Shown here: one piece after another, positions 1 to 7,142 of the stretch
Layout: each line of letters opens with the position of its first letter
Position numbering within the stretch: the first letter of the stretch is position 1
Source of the DNA: an uncultured Roseburia sp.
GTDB taxonomy: Bacteria > Bacillota > Clostridia > Lachnospirales > Lachnospiraceae
NCBI GenBank assembly: GCA_910577925.1
Contig: CAJTOI010000018.1
Span: forward strand, 1 to 63,411
Direction: 5' to 3'
DNA length: 63,411 bases
Program-made: the position numbers and the translations under genes
The notes under the pieces: generated by a model
Seen by the model: the letters and a program-made list of their open reading frames with translations, nothing else
What the model was told of the DNA's origin: nothing
Database searches by the model: none

Positions 1-51
1 GGAATGGATACAAACGTTGGAGTATGCAGATATTCGCTTAATCAGCAGACA

Positions 52-384
52 TTAATTATAAAAATTATTTTCTTGTGCTGATCCCCCTAAAAAACAATGC
101 CTGCACTTCAAATTACAGTTTCCGGTAAGTTGAATAAATAATCTTACATTCTGATATTCTTTGGAATCGACTACATAGGGATCGTAAGTCTCGCTACATT
201 CATCAATAATCCCCTCTTTTATCAGGAACTGCATAAATTCATTTCCCAAACATTCAAAATTAAACTCCAAACTGTATAAATGTATTCGCTGTTCCAATTC
301 CGTCGGTAATCGATAAGACTTTCCATTGTTTTTTTTAATGATTATACCGTCTTTTATTAAAAACCTTCTACTAAATGCTTTCAT
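52..384 (-). CDS. Radical SAM peptide-modifying enzyme, N-terminal part; frame interrupted by TAA
   Basis: Residues 90-97 carry the radical SAM iron-sulfur motif CxxxCxxC (GNCNLKCRHC), which binds a 4Fe-4S cluster and SAM. The first ~80 residues look like the small leader-binding (PqqD/RRE-like) domain often fused to peptide-maturing radical SAM enzymes; that part is inference. The 110-residue frame ends at TAA (52-54), far short of the 350-450 residues usual for the family. The same frame stays open from 51 to the window edge (CLLIKRISAYS...), so this is probably a nonsense-interrupted gene rather than a natural short protein. The start at 384 overlaps the end of the upstream gene by 14 bases, suggesting translational coupling. 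The DNA is much more AT-rich than the rest of the window. Confidence 0.6.
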   Translation of the reverse strand: MKAFSRRFLIKDGIIIKKNNGKSYRLPTELEQRIHLYSLEFNFECLGNEFMQFLIKEGIIDECSETYDPYVVDSKEYQNVRLFIQLTGNCNLKCRHCFLGGSAQENNFYN

Positions 385-1255
385 TCAATTTTTCCTCTAG
401 TATTTCCTGAAAGGCATACTCTATTAATACATTCCACGGAAGAACCTCTAAAACATGTGGAACAATTATATCAAAATAAATCTTTTTGTTACATTCTAAA
501 AAAAATTCATACGCCTGACTATTTTTGTATTCTGCAAATATATTCTCCAGCGTCTCCTCCCCACCTTTATCAATATCCGTAAAAAACATAAATCGCGGAT
601 TATAAACTCGATATGGCGTTATTCCCTCTTTTGTTATATATAAATATCTTGGATATGCACTTTTATGTGAATGACAATTTTCTCCCTGACACATATATGC
701 ATTACATGGATGTTCAAGAACTAAGTATGTTTCTTTAAACAATGGCAACAAAGAAAATGTATATGGCATCTTTCTCAAGGCTTCCATTATTTTGATACAA
801 TTTTTTAATCCTACATTTTGACTGCTTACCGATAATAAAACAAATATACTCTGGCTTTTTACTGTAGTAAATTTCTGTTTTATTCGTGCAAAATCATCAT
901 CCGTGTAATCTTTACAAACATCAAATTCCAAAAAAAACATTTCTACATTTTCATTTAGTACAGTTTCTTTCAAATTATCAAAATGAATCTTTTGAAACGC
1001 CACACAATTCTCATATTTAACCATATTTTTAGATATACTTTGTTCTAAATAGAAAATTTTGTCTTTATTCGCAAGCATACTCTTCTGTAAATTCATTACA
1101 ATTTTTTTATTTAATGCCTCACCCACGTTTATAATAAAAAAATTAAAATCAGAATGATTAAATATCTTCTCTATATTCTTTTGATACCCTTCGTCATTAT
1201 AAAGTACACATTCTATAACAGGTTTTTCAATTTTTCTAAACAATCTACCCCTCAC
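371..1255 (-). CDS. Partner protein of radical SAM peptide maturase (no CxxxCxxC)
   Basis: A 294-residue protein starting at GTG (1255). I do not recognise a named family. The C-terminal third has a cysteine cluster (HPCNAYMCQGENC) followed by YLYITKEGITPYRV, then a Glu/Asn-rich helix. This resembles the layout of SPASM-type C-terminal regions of peptide-modifying radical SAM proteins, but the CxxxCxxC of an active radical SAM core is absent. It sits between a short Cys-containing peptide gene upstream and a radical SAM gene downstream that it overlaps. The likely role is therefore accessory: a degenerate paired radical SAM-like protein or substrate-handling partner in a ribosomal peptide-modification cassette. 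AT-rich codon use sets it apart from the housekeeping genes nearby. Confidence 0.5.
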   Translation of the reverse strand: MRGRLFRKIEKPVIECVLYNDEGYQKNIEKIFNHSDFNFFIINVGEALNKKIVMNLQKSMLANKDKIFYLEQSISKNMVKYENCVAFQKIHFDNLKETVLNENVEMFFLEFDVCKDYTDDDFARIKQKFTTVKSQSIFVLLSVSSQNVGLKNCIKIMEALRKMPYTFSLLPLFKETYLVLEHPCNAYMCQGENCHSHKSAYPRYLYITKEGITPYRVYNPRFMFFTDIDKGGEETLENIFAEYKNSQAYEFFLECNKKIYFDIIVPHVLEVLPWNVLIEYAFQEILEEKLNESI

Positions 1256-1265
1256 TCATTTTCCC

Positions 1266-1300
1266 ATATAAAAAGGGCGCTTATAAAGCCCCTTTTATAT
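1266..1300 (-). terminator. Hairpin between peptide gene and modification genes
   Basis: Nearly symmetrical stem ATATAAAAAGGG...CCCTTTTATAT with an inner GCTT/AAGC stem and a 3-nt loop. It lies just after the stop of the 48-residue peptide and before the partner gene. No long T-run follows, so it is probably a leaky terminator or mRNA-stabilising structure that keeps the peptide mRNA more abundant than the enzyme mRNA. Confidence 0.5.
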
Positions 1301-1317
1301 GTAGTTTTCTTAAAGCA

Positions 1318-1464
1318 CTATGCTCGTCCTGAACAATGACATGTACCAAAGAAAACTAATCCTTCTTTTTCCCCTAATTCTGCGACCTGAATTTTCTTAA
1401 TTAATTCCTGCTCTTTTGTTTTCGCTTCCTGCGTCATCTCGTTAGAATTCATTTTACTCTCCAT
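1318..1464 (-). CDS. Candidate modified-peptide precursor, 48 aa, C-terminal Cys-His-Cys
   Basis: A short reading frame with an excellent ribosome-binding site (AAAGGAGGTGAATAAAATATG) and a strong promoter right upstream. It is 48 residues long: a charged, Lys/Glu-rich leader (residues 1-34) and a C-terminal core, GLVFFGTCHCSGRA, with Cys42, His43 and Cys44. Size, charge split, strong expression signals and position directly upstream of a radical SAM pair are those of RiPP precursors. I do not recognise the core as a described class: there is no CXXX repeat, no six-Cys pattern and no GG leader. Maturation chemistry (thioether or other crosslink at CHC) is inference. Confidence 0.6.
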   Translation of the reverse strand: MESKMNSNEMTQEAKTKEQELIKKIQVAELGEKEGLVFFGTCHCSGRA

Positions 1465-1486
1465 ATTTTATTCACCTCCTTTTATC

Positions 1487-1515
1487 ATTCTACATTTAAA
1501 AACTACATTTGTCAA
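1487..1515 (-). promoter_or_regulatory. Sigma-A promoter of the peptide cassette
   Basis: Perfect -35 TTGACA (1510-1515), 17-bp spacer, -10 TAGAAT (1487-1492). The expected start at about 1480 leaves a very short leader with the ribosome-binding site almost at the mRNA 5' end. Confidence 0.75.
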
Positions 1516-1540
1516 TTATCCTCTTTTATCTTAACAAAAA

Positions 1541-1586
1541 GCCACTTAAAGGACCATACCCATATGGCATATCTCCCTTAAGTGGC
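1541..1586 (-). terminator. Rho-independent terminator after deoB
   Basis: Stem GCCACTTAAAGG / CCCTTAAGTGGC with an internal CCATA/TATGG hairpin. It is followed on the minus strand by TTTTTGTT. It lies 45 bases beyond the deoB stop and separates deoB from the AT-rich peptide cassette. Confidence 0.8.
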
Positions 1587-1631
1587 AGTTTTATTTTGAG
1601 TTATTACAAAAAATCAGCTGTTTATACGTTA

Positions 1632-2792
1632 TTACCGGAATACCGGAAGCGCCTCACCCGCGCACTCGGGCGTCAAGCCGAAATACGACAGAATCGTCGC
1701 GGCGATATCGGCAAAGCTCTCCCTCGTCCCGAAATTTTCTCCCGCTTTCACCGGCGCGCCGTAAATCACAAACGGCGTATACTCTCTCGAGTGGTCGGTC
1801 GAGGGCGTAATCGGGTCGCAGCCGTGATCTGCCGTGATCATCAGCACATCCTCCTCACCGAGCCCCGCAATCAGTTCCGGCAGCCGATTGTCAAAATAGG
1901 TCAGCGCCTTCGCATAGCCGTCCACATCGTTGCGGTGGCCGTAGAGCATATCGTAATCCACCAGATTTGTAAAGCAAAGTCCGTTGAAATCCTTTTTCAT
2001 GTAGGCAAGCGTCTTGTCGATTCCGTCCGCATTGTCCGTGGTGCGCACATACTCCGTAATGCCCCGCTCCGCAAAAATATCGATGATTTTTCCGACGGAA
2101 AGCACGTCAAAACCCGCCCCGGAAAGCTGGTCTAACATCGTCTTTTTCGGCGGTTCCAATGAAAAATCATGGCGGTTTGCGGTCCGTTTAAAGTTCCCCG
2201 TCTCCCCCGTAAAAGGTCTTGCGATAACGCGGCCCACGCCGTGCTCGCCGACAAGCATTTCGCGCGCGATCCTGCAGTACTCATAGAGCGTCTCAACCGG
2301 AACGATCTCCTCGTGCGCCGCTACCTGGAACACGGAATCCGCGGACGTATACACGATCAGATCCCCGGTCTTCCTGTGCTCCTCCCCGTAATCCCTGATG
2401 ACGTCCGTACCGGAATAAGGCTTGTTGCAGAGCACGCCCCGCCCGGTCCTCCTTGAAAATTCGTCGAGAAGCTCCTTCGGGAAACCGTTTGGATAGGTCG
2501 GAAGCGGCTGCGGGGAAATCACCCCGGCGATCTCCCAGTGGCCGATCGTGGTATCTTTGCCTTTCGATACCTCCGTCATGCGGGCAACCGCCGCCGCGGG
2601 ATGCTCTTCCCGCCCGCAGATATCCACCCCGTCGATATTAAAAAATCCGAGCTTTTTCATATTCGGCATGGAAAAATAACTGCTTGTGGAAGCCGCCTTC
2701 ACGGTGTTGCTTCCCTCGTCGCCGTAATCCGCCGCATCCGGCATCTCGCCGATTCCGACGCTGTCTAACACTATCAGAAATACGCGTTTCAT
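1632..2792 (-). CDS. deoB: Phosphopentomutase
   Basis: Converts (deoxy)ribose 1-phosphate to the 5-phosphate in nucleoside salvage and pentose use; cytoplasmic, Mn-dependent, alkaline-phosphatase superfamily. The 386-residue length is normal. Metal-binding blocks are visible at both ends: VLDSVGIGEMPDA near the N-terminus, then TADHGCDPITPSTDHSREY and the FVIYG stretch near the C-terminus. DTTIGHWEI and the phosphothreonine-containing region are also typical. It has its own -10-like TATAAT upstream (2826-2831) and a terminator downstream. No other deo gene is adjacent, so it appears monocistronic. Confidence 0.95.
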   Translation of the reverse strand: MKRVFLIVLDSVGIGEMPDAADYGDEGSNTVKAASTSSYFSMPNMKKLGFFNIDGVDICGREEHPAAAVARMTEVSKGKDTTIGHWEIAGVISPQPLPTYPNGFPKELLDEFSRRTGRGVLCNKPYSGTDVIRDYGEEHRKTGDLIVYTSADSVFQVAAHEEIVPVETLYEYCRIAREMLVGEHGVGRVIARPFTGETGNFKRTANRHDFSLEPPKKTMLDQLSGAGFDVLSVGKIIDIFAERGITEYVRTTDNADGIDKTLAYMKKDFNGLCFTNLVDYDMLYGHRNDVDGYAKALTYFDNRLPELIAGLGEEDVLMITADHGCDPITPSTDHSREYTPFVIYGAPVKAGENFGTRESFADIAATILSYFGLTPECAGEALPVFR

Positions 2793-2825
2793 GTCTGTCT
2801 CCTCACTTTCTTAATCTATGGAAAC

Positions 2826-2831
2826 ATTATA
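2826..2831 (-). promoter_or_regulatory. Candidate -10 box of deoB
   Basis: TATAAT on the minus strand, 34 bases upstream of the deoB ATG. No convincing -35 is seen at 16-18 bp, so an activator or a weak promoter is possible. Confidence 0.4.
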
Positions 2832-2862
2832 GCGCAATTTCCGAAAATAATCTACACATCCG

Positions 2863-3618
2863 TCACTCTCCGGCCGTATCCGATGTCGTATCCGTGATCG
2901 CGATCGGTGTGATCACGATTTTGTCTGCGGCGATATTCGTCTTGCGCTTTACGATATCCTCCACCTGCGCGCGCTTCGCGTCGGTGACCTCTCCCATATT
3001 TAAGACAACGTCGCAATTGTCATCCGTGATGCTCACCACCACATCGGAAAATCCCTTGGCCTCAAGCAGCATCTCCGCCGCGGCCTCACGCTCCGCGATA
3101 TCCGTCAGCGCAACCATCTTATTGACCGCATCCTGCTTTAAGCTCTCGTCAATCGCCGTATTGTTTACGATCTCAAGCAGCGTCTCCCTGTTTTTGGAGC
3201 GGATCTGCTCGCGGTTCAGTTTCATCTCCGCCGCATAATCGAGGTTTGCGATTGTCGTGCTTGTGAGCACCGCCTCGCCGGCGCCCTCAATGTCGGTGGC
3301 CGTCGCCTGTGCTACCTGTTCACCGTTCTCTGCCTGCGCCACCTGTTCGCCGCCCTCTGCCTGCGCCACCTGTTCGCCGTCCGCGCTCGCCGTAAGCTCG
3401 CCGTCAAGCGTTCCCTCGTCCGTAAAAATCTCATTTGCAAGAAGCGCATCCTCGTCGGAAATCTCATATGTATCTAACGTCTCTCCCCCCATCTCCACAT
3501 TCGCGGCCACCTGGGTATCCTCGATGTTTTTATTCATGCAGCTGAAATATCCAGCCACCGCAATCATAAGTGCCAATGCCGTAATCACCAACTGGTTTTT
3601 TCGAAATATTTTCTTCAA
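2863..3618 (-). CDS. spoIIIAH: Stage III sporulation protein AH
   Basis: Mother-cell component of the SpoIIIA-SpoIIQ channel that joins mother cell and forespore during engulfment. A short cytoplasmic start (MKKIFRKNQ) is followed by one transmembrane helix (LVITALALMIAVAGYF) and a C-terminal YscJ/FliF-like ring-building domain ending in KTNIAADKIVITPI. The 251-residue length is slightly long because of three imperfect tandem copies of a nine-residue unit, GEQVAQAEN-like, in the linker (DNA 3306-3386). It is the last gene of the eight-gene spoIIIA operon, 2 bases after spoIIIAG. The repeat probably lengthens a flexible periplasmic linker. Confidence 0.92.
   Translation of the reverse strand: MKKIFRKNQLVITALALMIAVAGYFSCMNKNIEDTQVAANVEMGGETLDTYEISDEDALLANEIFTDEGTLDGELTASADGEQVAQAEGGEQVAQAENGEQVAQATATDIEGAGEAVLTSTTIANLDYAAEMKLNREQIRSKNRETLLEIVNNTAIDESLKQDAVNKMVALTDIAEREAAAEMLLEAKGFSDVVVSITDDNCDVVLNMGEVTDAKRAQVEDIVKRKTNIAADKIVITPIAITDTTSDTAGE
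3306..3386 (-). repeat. Three tandem 27-bp repeats inside spoIIIAH
   Basis: Units at about 3306-3332, 3333-3359 and 3360-3386 encode repeated EQVAQA-type blocks in frame. The units differ at several bases, so they are not a fresh duplication. Confidence 0.85.
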
Positions 3619-3620
3619 CC

Positions 3621-4226
3621 CTATTCCTCCCTGGATTCCATCTTAACTACCTTAATTCTATGCACCTCTACCGGCAATAATGCCTGAACCGCCTCCGAAA
3701 TATCGGAAACCACTCTCGGATTTGCACCGCCCTCGGCCACGACCACCACCCCCTCTATGGTGGGAAGCTTCTCTTTCTGCACATAGGGATACGTCTCGTT
3801 TCCGTTCTCCACATAGACGGTCGCCTCCCCGTTTTTCATGTCCCGGCTGTCTCTGCTCCCGCCGCTGCCGTCATTCTCCGTAACCTGGCTTTTCTCCTGG
3901 TCCGCGTCTTTTTCCACCACATGCTCCCCCGCGTCCGATACCGTGACCATGACCGCCACCTTTCCCACACCTTCCATCTTCGTGAGCACACGCTCTAATT
4001 TTTCCTCCAGATACGCGACATACGCCTCCTCCCCCGCCTCCTGCTCCTTTTGCGCGGGCAGCACCGTATCCGCCTCCGGCACGCCGTCGTCCCGCCGCGT
4101 TTCCCCTCCGTCCGGCAGGGAAATCACAAGCAAAAGCACGCCTGCCAAAGCCAGCACAATCCAGTCACTTTTTTTAATCTGCTTCCACTTTTTATTTTCG
4201 ATAAATTGTTTCAAAAACTGTGACAT
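3621..4226 (-). CDS. spoIIIAG: Stage III sporulation protein AG
   Basis: Ring-forming membrane protein of the mother cell-forespore channel. I use ATG at 4226 (MSQFLKQFIEN) because AGGAGGG lies 5 bases before it; an open frame reaches further upstream, but inside spoIIIAF. This gives 201 residues: a cytoplasmic N-terminus, one transmembrane helix (WIVLALAGVLLLVISL), an acidic linker, and a C-terminal domain with EGVVVVAEGGANPRVVSDISEAVQALL. The last block is the ring-building motif shared with type III secretion ring proteins. It sits between spoIIIAF and spoIIIAH. Confidence 0.92.
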   Translation of the reverse strand: MSQFLKQFIENKKWKQIKKSDWIVLALAGVLLLVISLPDGGETRRDDGVPEADTVLPAQKEQEAGEEAYVAYLEEKLERVLTKMEGVGKVAVMVTVSDAGEHVVEKDADQEKSQVTENDGSGGSRDSRDMKNGEATVYVENGNETYPYVQKEKLPTIEGVVVVAEGGANPRVVSDISEAVQALLPVEVHRIKVVKMESREE

Positions 4227-4234
4227 TTTCCCTC

Positions 4235-4813
4235 CTAACGTGTCCTGTAATACTCCAGCAGAATGCGGCTTTCTTCCACGCCATAGAAATCGGCCAGCTC
4301 CGCCGTAAGCAGCGCACACCGCCCGTTCGTTTCCTGCTCTTTTGCACCCTCGCCGCGGCTTCCCCCGAGCACCACCTTTCCCACCGTAATCGCTCCATCC
4401 GCCTCATCCGTGACGACAAGCCGGATTTCGTCCACCTGATAGTCTTCGGAAAGTCCGACCGACACTTCCGAAATTCCGAGTCCGTGTTTTTTTGCGGCTT
4501 CCTCCGCGGTTACGCGGATCTCCTTTCCCATCGCCTGCTCGTACTCTTCCCGGAACCGCTCGCTCTGACCGTACGATACCTTCTCCATATCCCTCGAAAA
4601 CTCCTCCAGACTCTGCGCAAATGTCTCGTAGGCAATCTGTTCCATAAATCCGTCACTGCCGTAAATCCACTCGCAGACCGGCGCAACCAGCCCGATCACA
4701 AGCACAAGCTCCGCAAAATGGCGCAGATATCTGCCGTACCGTTCCCCCGGCGCAAGGTGCAAAAGCAGCACAAGCAGCATCTGCAATGTGAGAAGACCTT
4801 TGATATATGTCAT
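4235..4813 (-). CDS. spoIIIAF: Stage III sporulation protein AF
   Basis: Membrane component of the SpoIIIA channel, 192 residues. Two N-terminal transmembrane helices are visible (LLTLQMLLVLLLHLA and ELVLVIGLVAPVCEWIY). A soluble C-terminal part carries VSVGLSEDYQVDEIRLVV, typical of SpoIIIAF. The start MTYIKGLL follows spoIIIAE by 11 bases. The order AE-AF-AG-AH matches other sporulating Firmicutes, which supports the call. Confidence 0.9.
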   Translation of the reverse strand: MTYIKGLLTLQMLLVLLLHLAPGERYGRYLRHFAELVLVIGLVAPVCEWIYGSDGFMEQIAYETFAQSLEEFSRDMEKVSYGQSERFREEYEQAMGKEIRVTAEEAAKKHGLGISEVSVGLSEDYQVDEIRLVVTDEADGAITVGKVVLGGSRGEGAKEQETNGRCALLTAELADFYGVEESRILLEYYRTR

Positions 4814-4824
4814 CCGTATCCCTC

Positions 4825-6018
4825 CTATCCCGCCATGCCCGACGCCCCGGCGGCCAGCGCGACGGTCACGAAAAACAGTGCCATCGAATACACCGTCAGC
4901 TGAAGATACAGCACGCCGCCCTCCGCCATGCCGCGCAGCGCTCCGGCAAACCGTTTGTCCGCCACCGGCTCCACCACAACCGCCGACAATTTATAGAGCA
5001 AAGACAGCAGCAGTATTTTAAGCGCCGGCACAAGGCCGATGAGAAGCAGTACAAAAAGCGCCGCCGCTCCGATGCAGCTCTTAATCAGCGCTCCGGCCCC
5101 GAGCATCAGCTCCCCTACGCTCCCGATGGTATTTCCGATACCCGGTATCGCGGAAGCCGCTTTCCCTATCGCGCCGCCGAACAGTCTGTCCTTCGCGGGA
5201 AGAATCAGTCCCTGCACGACGTTCAGCCCCACCACAACCGCCGCGGCCGTTTTCATGCTCGACCGGATAACGGTCAGCAGCAGTTCCTCCAGATTCTGGA
5301 ATTTCTCCTCCTCATAAAAGTGATTAAACAGTGTAATCAGGATGTACACATGCACAAGCGGCACCAAAATCTCCAAAAACAGCCACTGTATCAGATAGAT
5401 TACCAAAAAAGCCATCTGATAGAATCCTTCCGCGGTCTGAACGCCGGAAGAAAAGACCATGCCAAAACAAAAGGTCGGCACCAGCACTTTCATAAAATCC
5501 ACGCTCTTCCCAAGCGCCGTCTCGACGAGAGAAGAAAACACGGAAAAAGACGTCAGCAGCAGAACCGCAGTCACACAGTACACCAGCAAAAACCCCAGAT
5601 CCGCGGCATAGCCGTTTCGGAATGTCCCGGCAAAATTGCAGAGAACCGAAAAAATCACTGCCAGAAATACGACCTGAACGAGAAGGGTCCGGCTCTGCGA
5701 AAGCTCGTAGGCAAAGACATCCGAAATCCAGCCGAAAAACAGGTCCGCTTCCATCCCCCCGATCCCTTCGGCAAGCAGGATGTCCACAAGCTCCGAAAAC
5801 GTATGCTTCTCCCGAAGCTCCGGAAATAAATCCTGCTCCAGCATATCGTCTAACGCCCCAAACTCCAGCTCTTCCATCCACATTTCTATGTAGGAGCTCC
5901 CCGCAGCTTCCCGCTGCGGATTCTCCGCCGCACTCACGCAAAACGGCAGCCAAAGGACACAGAGTATCCCCAAAACGGCGATTCGGCTCCTGATTTTTTT
6001 CATCGGAAATCTATTCAT
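4825..6018 (-). CDS. spoIIIAE: Stage III sporulation protein AE
   Basis: Polytopic membrane protein proposed to form a conduit in the SpoIIIA complex. The start is ATG at 6018 (MNRFPMKKIRSR), overlapping the spoIIIAD stop by 4 bases (ATGA); the open frame upstream of this is only a shadow over spoIIIAD. The result is 397 residues, normal for the family. It begins with a signal peptide (IAVLGILCVLWLPFCVSA), then a soluble stretch and about seven hydrophobic helices. The family-typical GIGNTIGSVGELMLGAG segment is present. Confidence 0.93.
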   Translation of the reverse strand: MNRFPMKKIRSRIAVLGILCVLWLPFCVSAAENPQREAAGSSYIEMWMEELEFGALDDMLEQDLFPELREKHTFSELVDILLAEGIGGMEADLFFGWISDVFAYELSQSRTLLVQVVFLAVIFSVLCNFAGTFRNGYAADLGFLLVYCVTAVLLLTSFSVFSSLVETALGKSVDFMKVLVPTFCFGMVFSSGVQTAEGFYQMAFLVIYLIQWLFLEILVPLVHVYILITLFNHFYEEEKFQNLEELLLTVIRSSMKTAAAVVVGLNVVQGLILPAKDRLFGGAIGKAASAIPGIGNTIGSVGELMLGAGALIKSCIGAAALFVLLLIGLVPALKILLLSLLYKLSAVVVEPVADKRFAGALRGMAEGGVLYLQLTVYSMALFFVTVALAAGASGMAG

Positions 6019-6404
6019 AAAAAGCTCCCCATCGTCTCTAAAAACACATGAATGACCGGAATGCTTACCGCGAGAATCGAAAGCTTGGCAAAGATTTCGA
6101 TCTGGTTTCCGATCGCGGCATATCCCGCATCCCTGCAGATATCCGTCGCAAATTCGGCCACGTAAGTGATCCCCACCATTTTTATAATCAGACCGATATA
6201 GCGGCTGTCCACCGGAATCATTTCCGTGAGCTCCTCCACAAACAAAAGCACCGCCCCCACTTTTGTGAGCAGGTAAAAAAAGATGCAGATACAGACCGTC
6301 ATCGCCACGAGCACGGCGTATTCCCCCCGCTCTTTTCTCAGCGCAGCCGCAACAAGCACCCCTACGATCCCAAGCGCCGCAATCCGTATAATATCCACAG
6401 GCAA
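6015..6404 (-). CDS. spoIIIAD: Stage III sporulation protein AD
   Basis: Small polytopic membrane protein of the SpoIIIA complex, 129 residues with about four hydrophobic helices (IIRIAALGIVGVLVAAAL; VLVAMTVCICIFFYLL; IKMVGITYVAEFATDICRD). The YVAEFATDICRDAG block is characteristic of the AC/AD family. It lies 11 bases after spoIIIAC and overlaps spoIIIAE by 4 bases. Confidence 0.93.
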   Translation of the reverse strand: MPVDIIRIAALGIVGVLVAAALRKERGEYAVLVAMTVCICIFFYLLTKVGAVLLFVEELTEMIPVDSRYIGLIIKMVGITYVAEFATDICRDAGYAAIGNQIEIFAKLSILAVSIPVIHVFLETMGSFL

Positions 6405-6415
6405 CCTCCTCCCCG

Positions 6416-6610
6416 CTAAAGTGCAAACAGGCTCTGCATCGTCTCAAATAACTCATAAATATACGGGACAATCCAAAACAGCACAATGATAAGTCCCGCA
6501 AGGCTTGTGAGAAATGCGTGCTCTTCCCTTCCGCTGTGTTTTAATACCTGGCTTATGACCGTCACCAGAATCCCCACTGCCGCAATTTTAAATATCAGAT
6601 TTACACTCAT
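6416..6610 (-). CDS. spoIIIAC: Stage III sporulation protein AC
   Basis: A 64-residue membrane protein with two hydrophobic helices (LIFKIAAVGILVTVISQVL and FLTSLAGLIIVLFWIVPYI). Length and the KHSGREEHAFLTSLAG middle are typical of SpoIIIAC. It belongs to the mother-cell part of the feeding-tube complex and lies between spoIIIAB and spoIIIAD. Confidence 0.94.
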   Translation of the reverse strand: MSVNLIFKIAAVGILVTVISQVLKHSGREEHAFLTSLAGLIIVLFWIVPYIYELFETMQSLFAL

Positions 6611-6626
6611 GGTCTCTTGCCCTTTC

Positions 6627-7142
6627 CTATACCAGTATGATAATCAGCAGCAGTCCGCCGAGCACGCTGACTGCGGCATAGACCTTCTGTTTTTCCTTCT
6701 GCTCTGCGCGCACGGCTTTAATCCGGAAATCCGTCCGCTCGAGCAGCATCGCAAAATGCCTGCTGTTTTCCTCCACACTCTTCCCGAAAAATGCTCTGCC
6801 GGCATCCTCCGCAAGCTCCTGCTCCTCCGGTGTAAGTCCCAGCAGGTATCTGTATTCCGCAAATACGCTCCGCCACACCTGCTCCCCCGTCCCCTCCTCT
6901 TTTCTGGTGAGCCGCTCCGCGATTTCCGTGCATATCATCTGAAGTCTCTCATCCTTCGGCTTCACAAAACAGCCCAGAAGGATTTCCACCGACTGTAAGG
7001 AAGTACGGGCCGAACAGTCCAGATCCACAAACAGCGCGCGAAGCTCGTACAGCAGCCGCAGATGCATTCCCAAATCCCTGCGCAGCGAGAATGCCAGCCC
7101 CACACTGGCCGCAAATATCAGCGCGCATCCTGCTGCCCTCAT
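6627..7142 (-). CDS. spoIIIAB: Stage III sporulation protein AB
   Basis: A 171-residue protein with one N-terminal helix (AAGCALIFAASVGLAFSL), a helical soluble part resembling GspF/type II secretion fold proteins, and a C-terminal hydrophobic helix (AAVSVLGGLLLIIILV). The RDLGMHLRLLYELR block near residue 25 is characteristic. Its ATG overlaps the end of spoIIIAA by 4 bases, so the two are translationally coupled. It likely pairs with the ATPase SpoIIIAA. Confidence 0.92.
   Translation of the reverse strand: MRAAGCALIFAASVGLAFSLRRDLGMHLRLLYELRALFVDLDCSARTSLQSVEILLGCFVKPKDERLQMICTEIAERLTRKEEGTGEQVWRSVFAEYRYLLGLTPEEQELAEDAGRAFFGKSVEENSRHFAMLLERTDFRIKAVRAEQKEKQKVYAAVSVLGGLLLIIILV

Noticed and set aside
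2014..2641. Several plus-strand frames over deoB
   Set aside because: All are shadows of deoB without ribosome-binding sites.
4904..6501. Upstream extension of spoIIIAE to a 558-codon frame
   Set aside because: The extra 161 codons overlap spoIIIAD and spoIIIAC and read as Cys/Gly/Arg-rich nonsense; ATG 6018 with the 4-base overlap is the normal start.
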